In this document: in pieces, positions 52,461-60,946 of the stretch | Position numbering within the stretch: position 1 is the stretch's first letter | How the letters are laid out: every line of letters begins with the position of its first letter | Assembly: GCA_027488815.1 (NCBI GenBank) | Contig: JAIYAX010000007.1 | Coordinates: 1-64,000, forward strand | Reading direction: 5' to 3' | DNA length: 64,000 nt | Source of the DNA: Cytophagaceae bacterium | GTDB taxonomy: Bacteria; Bacteroidota; Bacteroidia; Cytophagales; JAIYAX01 | The notes under the pieces: model-generated | Told to the model about the DNA's origin: nothing | Databases searched by the model: none | The model's input: the letters and a program-made list of their open reading frames with translations, nothing else | Program-made: the position numbers and the translations under genes

Positions 52461-52464
52461 AATC

Positions 52465-52941
52465 ATGCCATTTCTCTACGACAAAGAAGATTCCATAGGC
52501 TTTTTGCTTCATCGCACTTCCAGAAGCCTGGTGCAGCTCTTCAATGAGCGTTTTGCAGCGCATGGCATCGACTTGCGCACAGAGCACTGGGCCGTCCTTT
52601 ACCATGTTTTTGAAAAGGGCGATGTGCAGCAGCAGGAGCTGATGTCGCTCACCTGCACCGACAAAACTGCCCTCACCCGTGCCATCGATCACCTTGTGGA
52701 GCAGGGCCTCGTGCAGCGCAGAGAAATGGAGAGCGACCGCAGAAAACAAATGATCTCCATCAGCCCCCTTGCACTACAGCATAAAGACCATTTCACAGGC
52801 ATCGTGATGAACGAGATCAGAACAGAGGCCTGCCGGGCACTCAGTCAGGAGGAGCAAATGCAGCTCAAACAACTGCTCAACAAGATTTACTTCAGCATAC
52901 AGTCAGCTCAGGCACAAAAAACGACCCCATCAAATCCATGA
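52465..52941 (+). CDS. MarR-family transcriptional regulator
   Basis: A 158-aa winged-helix regulator. FLLHRTSRSLVQLFNERFAAHGI is the dimer helix, VQQQELMSLTCTDKTALTRAIDHLVEQGLVQRREMESDRRKQMISI is the wHTH with the typical DxRxK wing (SDRRKQ). It heads an efflux operon, with a 9-bp-arm palindrome over its own promoter, so it should act as an autorepressor released by a small ligand. The stop overlaps the next ATG (ATGA). Confidence 0.93.
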   Translation: MPFLYDKEDSIGFLLHRTSRSLVQLFNERFAAHGIDLRTEHWAVLYHVFEKGDVQQQELMSLTCTDKTALTRAIDHLVEQGLVQRREMESDRRKQMISISPLALQHKDHFTGIVMNEIRTEACRALSQEEQMQLKQLLNKIYFSIQSAQAQKTTPSNP

Positions 52942-54065
52942 CACGCAGGCAATTGATCCTATTGGCAGTACCTCTTACCTTACTGGTGGGAGGTTATGGC
53001 CTGAAGACTTTTCTGGCATCGAAGCGTAAAGACCCCGATAAAAAACCAATGGTGAATGCGGTTCGCTACGTACCGGTGAAGCCTATCCGCTACACCAGCA
53101 CCCGTATCACCCTTAAAGGCTACGGTCGCCTACAGTCAGAGCAGGCGATTACCCTATTGGCAGAAGTGAGTGGCAAGCTCATGGCAGGCCAAGTACCCAT
53201 GCGTCGCTCGGTGAGTTTTAGCAAAGGGCAACTCCTGTACCAGATTGATGACCGGGAAGCAAGGTTGGCATTGCAAGCTCAGCGGGCCGATTACATGACG
53301 TTGGTGGCCAATGTGCTTCCTGACCTTAAGCTTGATTTTCCGACAGATGCAGCTCCCTGGGAAGTCTTCCTGAGCCGCATTTCACCTACAAAAAACCTCC
53401 CGGAATTACCCGAACTGAATTCCAAGCCCTCTACCGGTTTGCTCACTGCACGCAGGGTAATTGCTCAGTATTACCAAATCCGTAGTGCGGAAGAGCGTCT
53501 GGCAAAATACCAGTTCTATGCTCCCTTTTCAGGCACGTTCACGCTGGTGAACCAGGAGAGCGGCAGCATTGTCAATGCCAATACCAATCTGGGGCGCATC
53601 ATCAAGACCGAAGCTTACGAGCTCTCCATGCCCATGCCAAGGTCTGAAGCGGCCTTGCTGAAATCGGGTATGACCGTTCAGTTGAGGAGCTCTGATGGAA
53701 GTGTACAGGTGAGCGGTCGGTTGAATCGTATTTCTTCCTTTCTGGATGCCGCCACGCAGTCGCTTACGGTCTTTATCACTGTAAGCCGGTCTGACTCCAA
53801 AGTATATGACGGCATGTACCTTGAAGGCACCATCGACACCGGCAAATCAGCCCCCCTCATGGCTTTGCCAAGAAAAGCAATGCTTCAGGATCAGAACGTC
53901 TACATCGTGAAAGACAGCCTGCTGACCATGAGCCCGGTAAATGTGCTCAAGAGCGACGAAGCCTTTGTTTATTTCAACGGACCTGAAGAAGGCGCTCTGC
54001 TGGTAACTGAAAACCTTGTGGGTGCGATGCCCAACATGAAAGTCAACCCCGCCATTGCCAAATGA
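52938..54065 (+). CDS. RND efflux periplasmic adaptor (membrane fusion protein)
   Basis: A 375-aa adaptor. One N-terminal helix anchors it (about residues 6-23). ITLLAEVSGKLMAGQVPMRRSVSFSKGQLLYQID is the first half of the lipoyl domain, and KYQFYAPFSGTFTLVNQESGSIVNANTNLGRI the second half with the barrel-sandwich. The helical hairpin between them is short. A beta-barrel and membrane-proximal domain follow. It overlaps the RND gene by 4 bp. Confidence 0.92.
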   Translation: MTRRQLILLAVPLTLLVGGYGLKTFLASKRKDPDKKPMVNAVRYVPVKPIRYTSTRITLKGYGRLQSEQAITLLAEVSGKLMAGQVPMRRSVSFSKGQLLYQIDDREARLALQAQRADYMTLVANVLPDLKLDFPTDAAPWEVFLSRISPTKNLPELPELNSKPSTGLLTARRVIAQYYQIRSAEERLAKYQFYAPFSGTFTLVNQESGSIVNANTNLGRIIKTEAYELSMPMPRSEAALLKSGMTVQLRSSDGSVQVSGRLNRISSFLDAATQSLTVFITVSRSDSKVYDGMYLEGTIDTGKSAPLMALPRKAMLQDQNVYIVKDSLLTMSPVNVLKSDEAFVYFNGPEEGALLVTENLVGAMPNMKVNPAIAK

Positions 54066-57000
54066 GACAAGGGGTATCCTTTTTCGTTCGCTACCCAATT
54101 TGGGGTGATGTATTACTGCTCTTGCTTTGCGGCATTGGGTTGCTTGCATTTTTACAACTCAAGGCCAATTTTTTCCCTGAGATAGAGCAAAGAAACGTTC
54201 AGGTTCAGGTCATCTACCCGGGCGCATCTCCCGAAGAGATGGAAAACGGGGTAGTTAACAAAGTGGAAGATGCACTGAAAGGAATCGAGGGCATCGAGCA
54301 GGTGTTTTCAGTATCTTCAGAAAACAGTGCCATCATCACCATAGAGGGCCGCAAGGGCTACGACCCAGAGCTACTCCTTAGCGATGTAAAAAATACGGTA
54401 GATCGCATCAATTCTTTTCCGGCTGATGCCGAAAAGCCCATTGTTTTCAAAGTGAAGCAGATCGAAAGGGTGGTCTCCATGCTGCTCCAAGGTGAGGTTG
54501 ATTTGCTCACCCTAAAGAAAAGGGCCGAACAGATTGAAGATGAGCTCCTTTCCTCCGGCAAAGTAAGTCAGGTGGTTTTGTCCGGCTTTCCAGAGTTGGA
54601 GTTTTCGGTGGAAATCGCTGAAGATAACCTCCGTCGTTATGGACTACGCTTTGATGAGGTAGCTGCAGCTATCCGGGCCAATAATTTTGATCTATCCGGA
54701 GGAGCGTTAAAATCATCAGAAGAAGAGGTGTTGCTGAGGTTCAGAAACAAGAAATACACAGGCTATGAAGTTGGAGCAATCATTCTACGTACCAATTCTG
54801 ATGGTTCTGTTCTGAGAATAGTAGATGTAGCCGAGGTCAAAGAGCAATTTGCCGAAACACCCAACAAAACCACCTTCAACGGATCAAGGGCAGTCACCAT
54901 CACGGTCAACAAAACCATTGACGAAGACATCATAGAGATTTCTGATTATGCCAAGGATTATGTTAAAACCTTCAATGAGCAAAACAATATACTTAAACTC
55001 TCCATTGGCGCCGACCAAAGCAAAATCATCCGCCAAAGAATTGAGCTATTGCTTAAAAATGGAATATCAGGATCTATTCTGGTGCTGATCACTTTGGGGA
55101 TTTTCATGAATTTCAGACTTGCCTTCTGGGTGGCCTCTGCCATTCCGGTTTCCTTTCTGGGCATGTTCATCCTGGCCTATTACACCGGTATCACCATCAA
55201 CGTGGTTTCCTTGTTCGGAATGATTCTGGTGGTGGGTATTCTGGTAGACGATGGGATTGTGGTTGGCGAAAATATCTATGCTCATTTTGAACGGGGCAAA
55301 CCCGCTTTTCAGGCTGCGGTTGATGGTACCAGTGAAGTGATCACCTCCGTATTTGCGTCAGTTTCGACCACCATAGTCATGTTCATACCCTTTTTCTTCC
55401 TGGAGAGTAGAATAGGAGAGGCTTTTTCCAACATGGCCATCGTGGTGATTGGCTGTCTTTCTGTTTCCTTACTTGAAGCAGCATTCATTTTACCAAGCCA
55501 CCTGGCACATTCGAAGGCCTTGAGTCGAAAAGAGAAAAAAGGTTTTCATAAGAATGTAGATAAAGGGTTGGACTGGGTAAGATTTAGAGCTTATGAAGGA
55601 TTCCTAAGGAGGACCCTGTCGCATCGCTACACAATCCTTGCTGCAGGTGTATTTTTTATCATGTTGACCATTGGGCTGATGCAGGGGACCATGATCAAAA
55701 CCACCTTTTTCCCCTTTGTCGATGGAGATAACATCAACATTGACTTAACCATGCCACCGGGCACCCGTGAGTCGCAAACAGAAGCAATCTTAAAGCGCAT
55801 TGAAGAAAATGTATGGAAGGCCAACGAGCAGTTATCTAAAGGACGGACGGATGGATTGAAGGTTGTTCAGAATGTGCGGTTAGAAGTAGGAACCGGAGGT
55901 GCAGAAAAAGGCCTTCTGGATGTAGAACTGCTTGATGGTGAAACCAGAAACCTGGAAAGTTTTAAAATCACCAATGCCGTCCGTGAACTTACCGGACCAG
56001 TGACGGAGGCGGATAAATTGACCTTTGGTTCCAGGCAGATTTTTGGGAAACCTGTGGTAATGAGCCTTGTTTCAAAAGATCTGAACATTCTTGAGCAAGC
56101 CAGAAGGCAGTCCATTGCAGAACTTTCTTCCTTTCCAACCTTACGAGACGTGACGGACAACAACCTGGCTGGTAAAAGAGAAGTAGAGTTTGAATTGAAA
56201 CCATTGGCGTATTTTTTGGGCCTCACGACCAACGACATCGCCCGCCAAATCAGGCAGGGATTTTTCGGAGAAGAGGTACAGCGACTACAAATAGGCAATG
56301 ATGAGGTAAAAGTTTGGGTCAGATACCCGGATTTTGGCCGCAGAACCTTGGGCCAGTTGGAGCAGCTACGAATCAAGACCGCTGACGGAAGAGAGTTCCC
56401 TCTGCCGGAGTTGGCTAATTTCAGTATCGAAAGAGGGATTGTAGCCATCAACCACGTGGATGGTGCCCGTGAAGTCCGTATAGAGGCCGATTTGGCAAAT
56501 CCCAATGAACCCGTACCGCCCTTGATTGAACGTATCAAAAATGAAGTTGTGCCTCGTCTGATGGCTGATTATCCCGGATTGAAGGTTCGGTTTGAGGGGC
56601 AAGACAGGGAAAACCAGAAGTTTCAGCGTTCGGCATTAAGGGCCTTTCCACTTGCACTTGGCATTTTGATTTTGATCATCGTGCTTACCTTCCGCTCCTG
56701 GAGCCAGATGTTTTTGATCGTTTTAATGATCCCCTTGGGCATATTCGGAGCATTGATGGGCCATTGGATTGAAGGTAAACCTGTCTCAATCTTTTCGTAT
56801 TTCGGGATGATCGCACTTGCAGGCATTGTGGTGAACGACTCAGTGGTGTTTCTAGACAAATTCAACGCCTTGCTGAAAGAGGGTTTACCCTTCCCCGAGG
56901 CAGTAATCAAAGCAGGGACTTCGAGATTTAGGGCCATCATGCTGACCTCATTGACTACCGTAGCAGGCTTGTACCCACTTATCCTTGAGAAAAGTCGTCA

Positions 57001-57214
57001 GGCGCAATTCCTGATCCCAATGGCCATTTCAGTGGCCTGGGGTTTAATATTCACGACCATCTTCACCTTGATTATGCTCCCAAGTATGATCTATGTGATG
57101 AATGACCTAAGGGTATGGTGGAACGGAAAAAACAAAGGTGGCGATTGGCCGGACCGCAGGGAAGTGGAACCGGCAGTAGCAGAGCAAAAAGCGATCATAC
57201 ATGAGAATGAATAA
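54062..57214 (+). CDS. RND efflux pump permease
   Basis: A 1050-aa inner-membrane transporter. NFFPEIEQRNVQVQVIYPGASPEEMENGVVNKVEDAL is the conserved first porter-domain segment. Twelve helices are arranged as 1+5, porter loop, 1+5; VVSLFGMILVVGILVDDGIVVGENIYAHFERG is helix 4, the proton-relay helix with an Asp pair. The repeat half has SIFSYFGMIALAGIVVNDSVVFLDKFN. It is closer to the MdtB/AcrB-like HAE group than to metal (HME) pumps. Confidence 0.94.
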   Translation: MRQGVSFFVRYPIWGDVLLLLLCGIGLLAFLQLKANFFPEIEQRNVQVQVIYPGASPEEMENGVVNKVEDALKGIEGIEQVFSVSSENSAIITIEGRKGYDPELLLSDVKNTVDRINSFPADAEKPIVFKVKQIERVVSMLLQGEVDLLTLKKRAEQIEDELLSSGKVSQVVLSGFPELEFSVEIAEDNLRRYGLRFDEVAAAIRANNFDLSGGALKSSEEEVLLRFRNKKYTGYEVGAIILRTNSDGSVLRIVDVAEVKEQFAETPNKTTFNGSRAVTITVNKTIDEDIIEISDYAKDYVKTFNEQNNILKLSIGADQSKIIRQRIELLLKNGISGSILVLITLGIFMNFRLAFWVASAIPVSFLGMFILAYYTGITINVVSLFGMILVVGILVDDGIVVGENIYAHFERGKPAFQAAVDGTSEVITSVFASVSTTIVMFIPFFFLESRIGEAFSNMAIVVIGCLSVSLLEAAFILPSHLAHSKALSRKEKKGFHKNVDKGLDWVRFRAYEGFLRRTLSHRYTILAAGVFFIMLTIGLMQGTMIKTTFFPFVDGDNINIDLTMPPGTRESQTEAILKRIEENVWKANEQLSKGRTDGLKVVQNVRLEVGTGGAEKGLLDVELLDGETRNLESFKITNAVRELTGPVTEADKLTFGSRQIFGKPVVMSLVSKDLNILEQARRQSIAELSSFPTLRDVTDNNLAGKREVEFELKPLAYFLGLTTNDIARQIRQGFFGEEVQRLQIGNDEVKVWVRYPDFGRRTLGQLEQLRIKTADGREFPLPELANFSIERGIVAINHVDGAREVRIEADLANPNEPVPPLIERIKNEVVPRLMADYPGLKVRFEGQDRENQKFQRSALRAFPLALGILILIIVLTFRSWSQMFLIVLMIPLGIFGALMGHWIEGKPVSIFSYFGMIALAGIVVNDSVVFLDKFNALLKEGLPFPEAVIKAGTSRFRAIMLTSLTTVAGLYPLILEKSRQAQFLIPMAISVAWGLIFTTIFTLIMLPSMIYVMNDLRVWWNGKNKGGDWPDRREVEPAVAEQKAIIHENE

Positions 57215-58511
57215 ACTTCTTTGTTTCATTCTTGCCGGGCTTCAGGGCGTTGCCTTAGCACAACCCTCTATGAGTCTTGAAGAGGCCTGGAAAAGGGCGT
57301 TGGAGCAAAATCATACCATTCGCATCAGCAAGATCACTACCGAAATTGCTGCCAACACTGTAACCAAAGGCAATGCCGGCATGCTCCCGACCTTTAACCT
57401 ACAAGGAGGGGCTAGTTTTCAACGCAATAACACCGATCTGGATTTTGCCGGTAGCCTTCCAGATGTATCAAGAAGGGGAGTGCAGAATTATTCCTACAAC
57501 GGATCAGTAGTGGCAAACTACAGGATTTATGGGGGAGGAAATGCCTGGTATAATCTTATGCAACTTGATAACCGATACCAGACTGCGGTCAACCTTGAGG
57601 CTATTGCAATCGAAGGTACCCTGCTTCAGGTAGCCAATGCCTATTTCAATTTGCTCCTGCAGCAGGAAAATGTCCGTATCCTAACGCAAAGTCTGGCCAC
57701 CGGAAGGGACCGAATTACTTTGGCACAAGAAAGACAAAGGCTAGGCACCGGAACACAACTGGAAAAGTTGAATGCTCAGGTCAATCAGGTGACAGATAGC
57801 ATAAGCCTTTTGAATGCAAACCTTGCTTTATCGGCTGCTTCCCGTCAGTTAGCCTTTTTGTTGAAGATGCCGATGGAGAGCCTGCTCGTTGCCGATACCA
57901 GTCTGGAATCCGAGTCGCAAATCAATGAATGGTTGAGCATCAATCCTGAAGGTCAGGCAACAGCGGTGGTTGCCACACTTTTAGCTATGGAGAGTGCGAA
58001 ACTGGTGGAGTCACAGAACAGGGCCATCAGACTTCCAAGCCTTGATGCCACGGCCAGCTATGGTTACAATAAGCAGATCAATGAAGTAGGAGTGGTCTTG
58101 TCCAGTCAGAATTTGGGATTGAATGCCGGCCTCACGCTAAGTTGGAACTTATTTGATGGTGGCAGAAGACGCATCTTGCTCCAAAACTCCATGAAGCAGG
58201 TTGAAGCCAATGCACAATTGATAGATCAGGCAAGAACTCAAGTGAGACGTGAGTGGCTTGATGCTGTTGACAGGCTTAAAACCCAACAATCTGCTCGCAA
58301 CTTGCTTAAAACCCAAATTGCAGCCGTTCAAATGAATTACCAGCGAACGGCTGAGCTTTACAGGCTTGGTCAGGTCGGCTCAACCGTATTTCGTGAGGCA
58401 CAACTTAATCTGATGCAGGTGTTGCAATTGCAAAGGCAGGCACAAGTAGGAGAGAAGCTGGCAGAGATTGAAATCAAGAGGCTGGCAGGCAGACTTCTTC
58501 AAAACGAGTAA
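57201..58511 (+). CDS. TolC-family outer membrane channel
   Basis: A 436-aa outer-membrane efflux protein. The signal peptide ends near residue 21 (GVALAQ). Two OEP repeats are visible (SLEEAWKRALEQNHTIRISKI; YRIYGGGNAWYNL, and the second half with LSWNLFDGGRRRILLQNS). It overlaps the RND gene by 14 bp. An ATG at 57207 is an alternative start. Confidence 0.93.
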   Translation: MRMNKLLCFILAGLQGVALAQPSMSLEEAWKRALEQNHTIRISKITTEIAANTVTKGNAGMLPTFNLQGGASFQRNNTDLDFAGSLPDVSRRGVQNYSYNGSVVANYRIYGGGNAWYNLMQLDNRYQTAVNLEAIAIEGTLLQVANAYFNLLLQQENVRILTQSLATGRDRITLAQERQRLGTGTQLEKLNAQVNQVTDSISLLNANLALSAASRQLAFLLKMPMESLLVADTSLESESQINEWLSINPEGQATAVVATLLAMESAKLVESQNRAIRLPSLDATASYGYNKQINEVGVVLSSQNLGLNAGLTLSWNLFDGGRRRILLQNSMKQVEANAQLIDQARTQVRREWLDAVDRLKTQQSARNLLKTQIAAVQMNYQRTAELYRLGQVGSTVFREAQLNLMQVLQLQRQAQVGEKLAEIEIKRLAGRLLQNE

Positions 58512-58520
58512 TCAGGTACC

Positions 58521-59714
58521 ATGAATCAAGAAAATCGGCTGCTGCTTGTGCTGGCGGCCATACAGTTTACCCATATCATGGACTTTATGATCATGATGCC
58601 TTTGGGTCCACAACTCATGCGGATGTTTGATATCAGCCCACAGGAATTCTCATTTCTGGTCAGTTCCTACACGTTTACGGCAGGAGCAGTGAGCATTTTG
58701 GCTGCATTGGTGATGGACAAATTCGATCGAAGATCTTTGCTGAGCATCGCTTACATCGGTTTCACTGTTGGCACGATCGCATGCGCTTTTGCCGAAAGTT
58801 ATTGGGTTCTCTTATTGACCAGGTCTTTGACGGGAGCATTCGGAGGTATTCTGGGAGCTTTGGTGTTTGCCATTATCGGTGATGCCATTCCTCTTGAGCG
58901 TAGAGCCACAGCGATGGGCAAGCTTATGGCTTCTTTTTCGTTGGCTTCAGTGATTGGTGTGCCTTCGGGCTTGTTCATCGCAACTAAGTTTTCCTGGCAT
59001 GCGCCATTTCTGGCACTTGGGGCAATGGGCGTGATCATCACCGTTTTTATTTTCCTTTGGGTACCGAGAATGCGTTCACATTTAAGTACAGGAATGGGAA
59101 CTGGTAAACAGGTTTTTCAGGTTTTTATCGATATTTCCAAAAACCCCAATCAGCTTTTGGCCTTGTTGCTGATGATTTGCCTGATGCTGGGCCAGTTTAC
59201 CATCATCCCGTTCATCAGTCCCTATATGGTTTCCAATGTTGGGTTTACGGAGGCGCAGCTTACCTATATCTACCTGGTAGGTGGAGCATTGACCATTTTT
59301 ACGTCCCCTTTGGTGGGTAAATTGGCTGACCGCTTCGGAAGGCTCAAGGTGTTTTCAGTTTCTGTCATCCTTTCGCTTATTCCGCTGCTGCTGATTACCC
59401 ATATGCCACCTACTCCCATTTATTTAGTGCTTATGGTCTCAGCTATATTTTTTGTACTCATAGGAGGGCGCATGATCCCGGCCATGACGATGATTACCGC
59501 TGCGGTGCAAAGCAGGCAAAGAGGGGGTTTTATGTCTGTTAACTCAGCCGTGCAGCAAATCGCTTCAGGCTTTGCCTCCTTTCTGGCAGGCCTGATTGTG
59601 ATTAAAACAGCAGACGGACAATTGGCCAACTATCATTATGTGGGGTATATCGCTGTTTTTTTTAGTTTGATTACCCTGTTCATTGCCAGAAAGATTAAGC
59701 CGGCAGAGGATTAA
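58521..59714 (+). CDS. Major facilitator superfamily transporter (DHA1 type)
   Basis: A 397-aa 12-helix transporter. MDKFDRRSLL, between helices 2 and 3, is the MFS motif A equivalent, LTRSLTGAFGGILGALV is in helix 4, and GKLADRFGRLKV is the second motif A. It resembles drug exporters. It lies 9 bp after the TolC gene in the MarR operon, an additional single-component pump. Confidence 0.92.
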   Translation: MNQENRLLLVLAAIQFTHIMDFMIMMPLGPQLMRMFDISPQEFSFLVSSYTFTAGAVSILAALVMDKFDRRSLLSIAYIGFTVGTIACAFAESYWVLLLTRSLTGAFGGILGALVFAIIGDAIPLERRATAMGKLMASFSLASVIGVPSGLFIATKFSWHAPFLALGAMGVIITVFIFLWVPRMRSHLSTGMGTGKQVFQVFIDISKNPNQLLALLLMICLMLGQFTIIPFISPYMVSNVGFTEAQLTYIYLVGGALTIFTSPLVGKLADRFGRLKVFSVSVILSLIPLLLITHMPPTPIYLVLMVSAIFFVLIGGRMIPAMTMITAAVQSRQRGGFMSVNSAVQQIASGFASFLAGLIVIKTADGQLANYHYVGYIAVFFSLITLFIARKIKPAED

Positions 59715-59749
59715 TCGGTCCGGTTCTTTATGGTTTTTGAAAAAAGTTT

Positions 59750-59772
59750 TAGGTTTGTTCGATAGACAAACC
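59750..59772 (+). promoter_or_regulatory. Promoter -7 element within an inverted repeat
   Basis: TAGGTTTG (59750-59757) is a full -7 match. It overlaps the inverted repeat GGTTTGT (59752-59758) and ACAAACC (59766-59772), spacer 7. The lipoprotein ATG is at 59778. No TTG is found at -33. Confidence 0.45.
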
Positions 59773-59777
59773 CTCCC

Positions 59778-60314
59778 ATGAAGAATTCCATTTTGTATTT
59801 TGTTTTTGCCCTTATGGTTTTTGCAACTGCCTGCAGTTCAGAAAAAAAATCCCACGAGGCACACGACGGCCATCAAGCTGCTGCTGATCATCAGAACAAA
59901 GGATTCGATGATGTCCCCCAACTAGCGGCTTCTGTGATTCAAAGCATCGCCAACTACGACTACAATGAGTACTATAGTCATGTGATCACCAAAAGCCAGG
60001 AAAAGGCGGCTGCAGCCACCATTCAAGACAATGCCAACCGCAAGGCTTTCATGAAAGAGTTTGAATTCAGCATCAAAGAAGAGAAAGTCTACTTTGACAA
60101 CATTGAGAAACTCATCAAAGAAGAAAAACTGGACATGGCCAATGCCCGTGTGAACGAAATGGAGATACTTGATTACAAAGCGACAGAATACGCTCCCCAA
60201 GTGTTAAAGCAAGTGATCATACCGGTAATGAAAGGCGAAATGGAAATTGATATTGTTTTTGTGGCCATTCAGTTGGATGGAAAATGGTATCTCACGGCTG
60301 AGTTAGGCGTTTAA
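59778..60314 (+). CDS. Hypothetical His-rich lipoprotein
   Basis: A 178-aa lipoprotein; signal MKNSILYFVFALMVFATACS with lipobox ATAC at about residue 19. A short histidine-rich segment (HEAHDGHQAAADHQ) follows the Cys, then a helical region. The C-terminus (IDIVFVAIQLDGKWYLTAEL) is beta-strand-like, similar to NTF2-like lumazine folds, which is a guess. It starts the run that includes the metalloproteases (4-bp gap to the next gene). Confidence 0.68.
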   Translation: MKNSILYFVFALMVFATACSSEKKSHEAHDGHQAAADHQNKGFDDVPQLAASVIQSIANYDYNEYYSHVITKSQEKAAAATIQDNANRKAFMKEFEFSIKEEKVYFDNIEKLIKEEKLDMANARVNEMEILDYKATEYAPQVLKQVIIPVMKGEMEIDIVFVAIQLDGKWYLTAELGV

Positions 60315-60318
60315 TGCC

Positions 60319-60936
60319 TTGATTTACAGATTATCCATACTTCTTTTCTTTGGGCTTTCGACTTTGGCTTATGTATCTTGTAAGCCGGTAAAAAAGGCAA
60401 CAGAGCTAAAGCCCGAAACTATTGGCACTGCCAATGGGAATCAAGGTAGGGCTTTGCAGGAACCTCAATGGGAAAAGGCACACCCTGATGTTGAGCTTAA
60501 GTTCAGAAAAGGGGCAGCACTTCCCTTGTCTTATACGATTTATCGGATAGATACTCAGGTGCTTGGAGATTGGTTGAGACGAATCCCCAAAATGAAGGAA
60601 CCCCAAAACTGGGAAGAAGCCGGTAAATTGAGTTTGCCCAATCCTGAAGGAGAATTGCTAGGTTTTGATTTGTTGAACAGCCCGGTCATGGCTCCTGAAC
60701 TGGCAGCAAAGTTCCCGGAGATCATGACTTTCAGTGGCAAAGCAAGGAATCAGGCGGTAACCACTTTGCAATGCGAGTTTACCCCACGTGGGTTCACTGC
60801 TCAAATACTCTCAACCAAGGAAACTTACCTGATCGAACCATTAGAGAATCAAGGAATGAACTTGTATATTGTTTTTCGAAAAACAGATCTGGTTCCGGTA
60901 AAAAACAAACAATTCCCAGAAGGAAATTCAAGATAA
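60319..60936 (+). CDS. Lipoprotein version of the metalloprotease propeptide
   Basis: A 205-aa lipoprotein from a TTG start; lipobox LAYVSC (Cys21). Residues about 60-190 align with the propeptide of the next gene: LSLPNPEGELLGFDLLNSPV and FPEIMTFSGKA then FTPRGFTAQILSTKETYLIEP, against LPDPSGHFQQFRLVESPV, YPEIRTYLGQG, ITPHGFHAMVISARESYFIDP. It has no catalytic domain. It may hold or inhibit the secreted proteases, or be the remnant of a third copy; the intact lipobox favours a function. No name was recognised. Confidence 0.75.
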   Translation: MIYRLSILLFFGLSTLAYVSCKPVKKATELKPETIGTANGNQGRALQEPQWEKAHPDVELKFRKGAALPLSYTIYRIDTQVLGDWLRRIPKMKEPQNWEEAGKLSLPNPEGELLGFDLLNSPVMAPELAAKFPEIMTFSGKARNQAVTTLQCEFTPRGFTAQILSTKETYLIEPLENQGMNLYIVFRKTDLVPVKNKQFPEGNSR

Positions 60937-60946
60937 TTTTAAACAC

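Noticed and set aside
55867-56538. Long open frame (223 codons) on the reverse strand inside the RND permease gene
   Set aside because: It lies wholly inside a strongly conserved gene, has a Ser/Arg-rich composition typical of an antisense frame, and has no promoter or homology that I recognise.
60319-60936. Fragment of a dead protease copy
   Set aside because: It keeps a good lipoprotein signal, an uninterrupted frame and a proper stop after the propeptide, and fits 4 bp after the previous gene.
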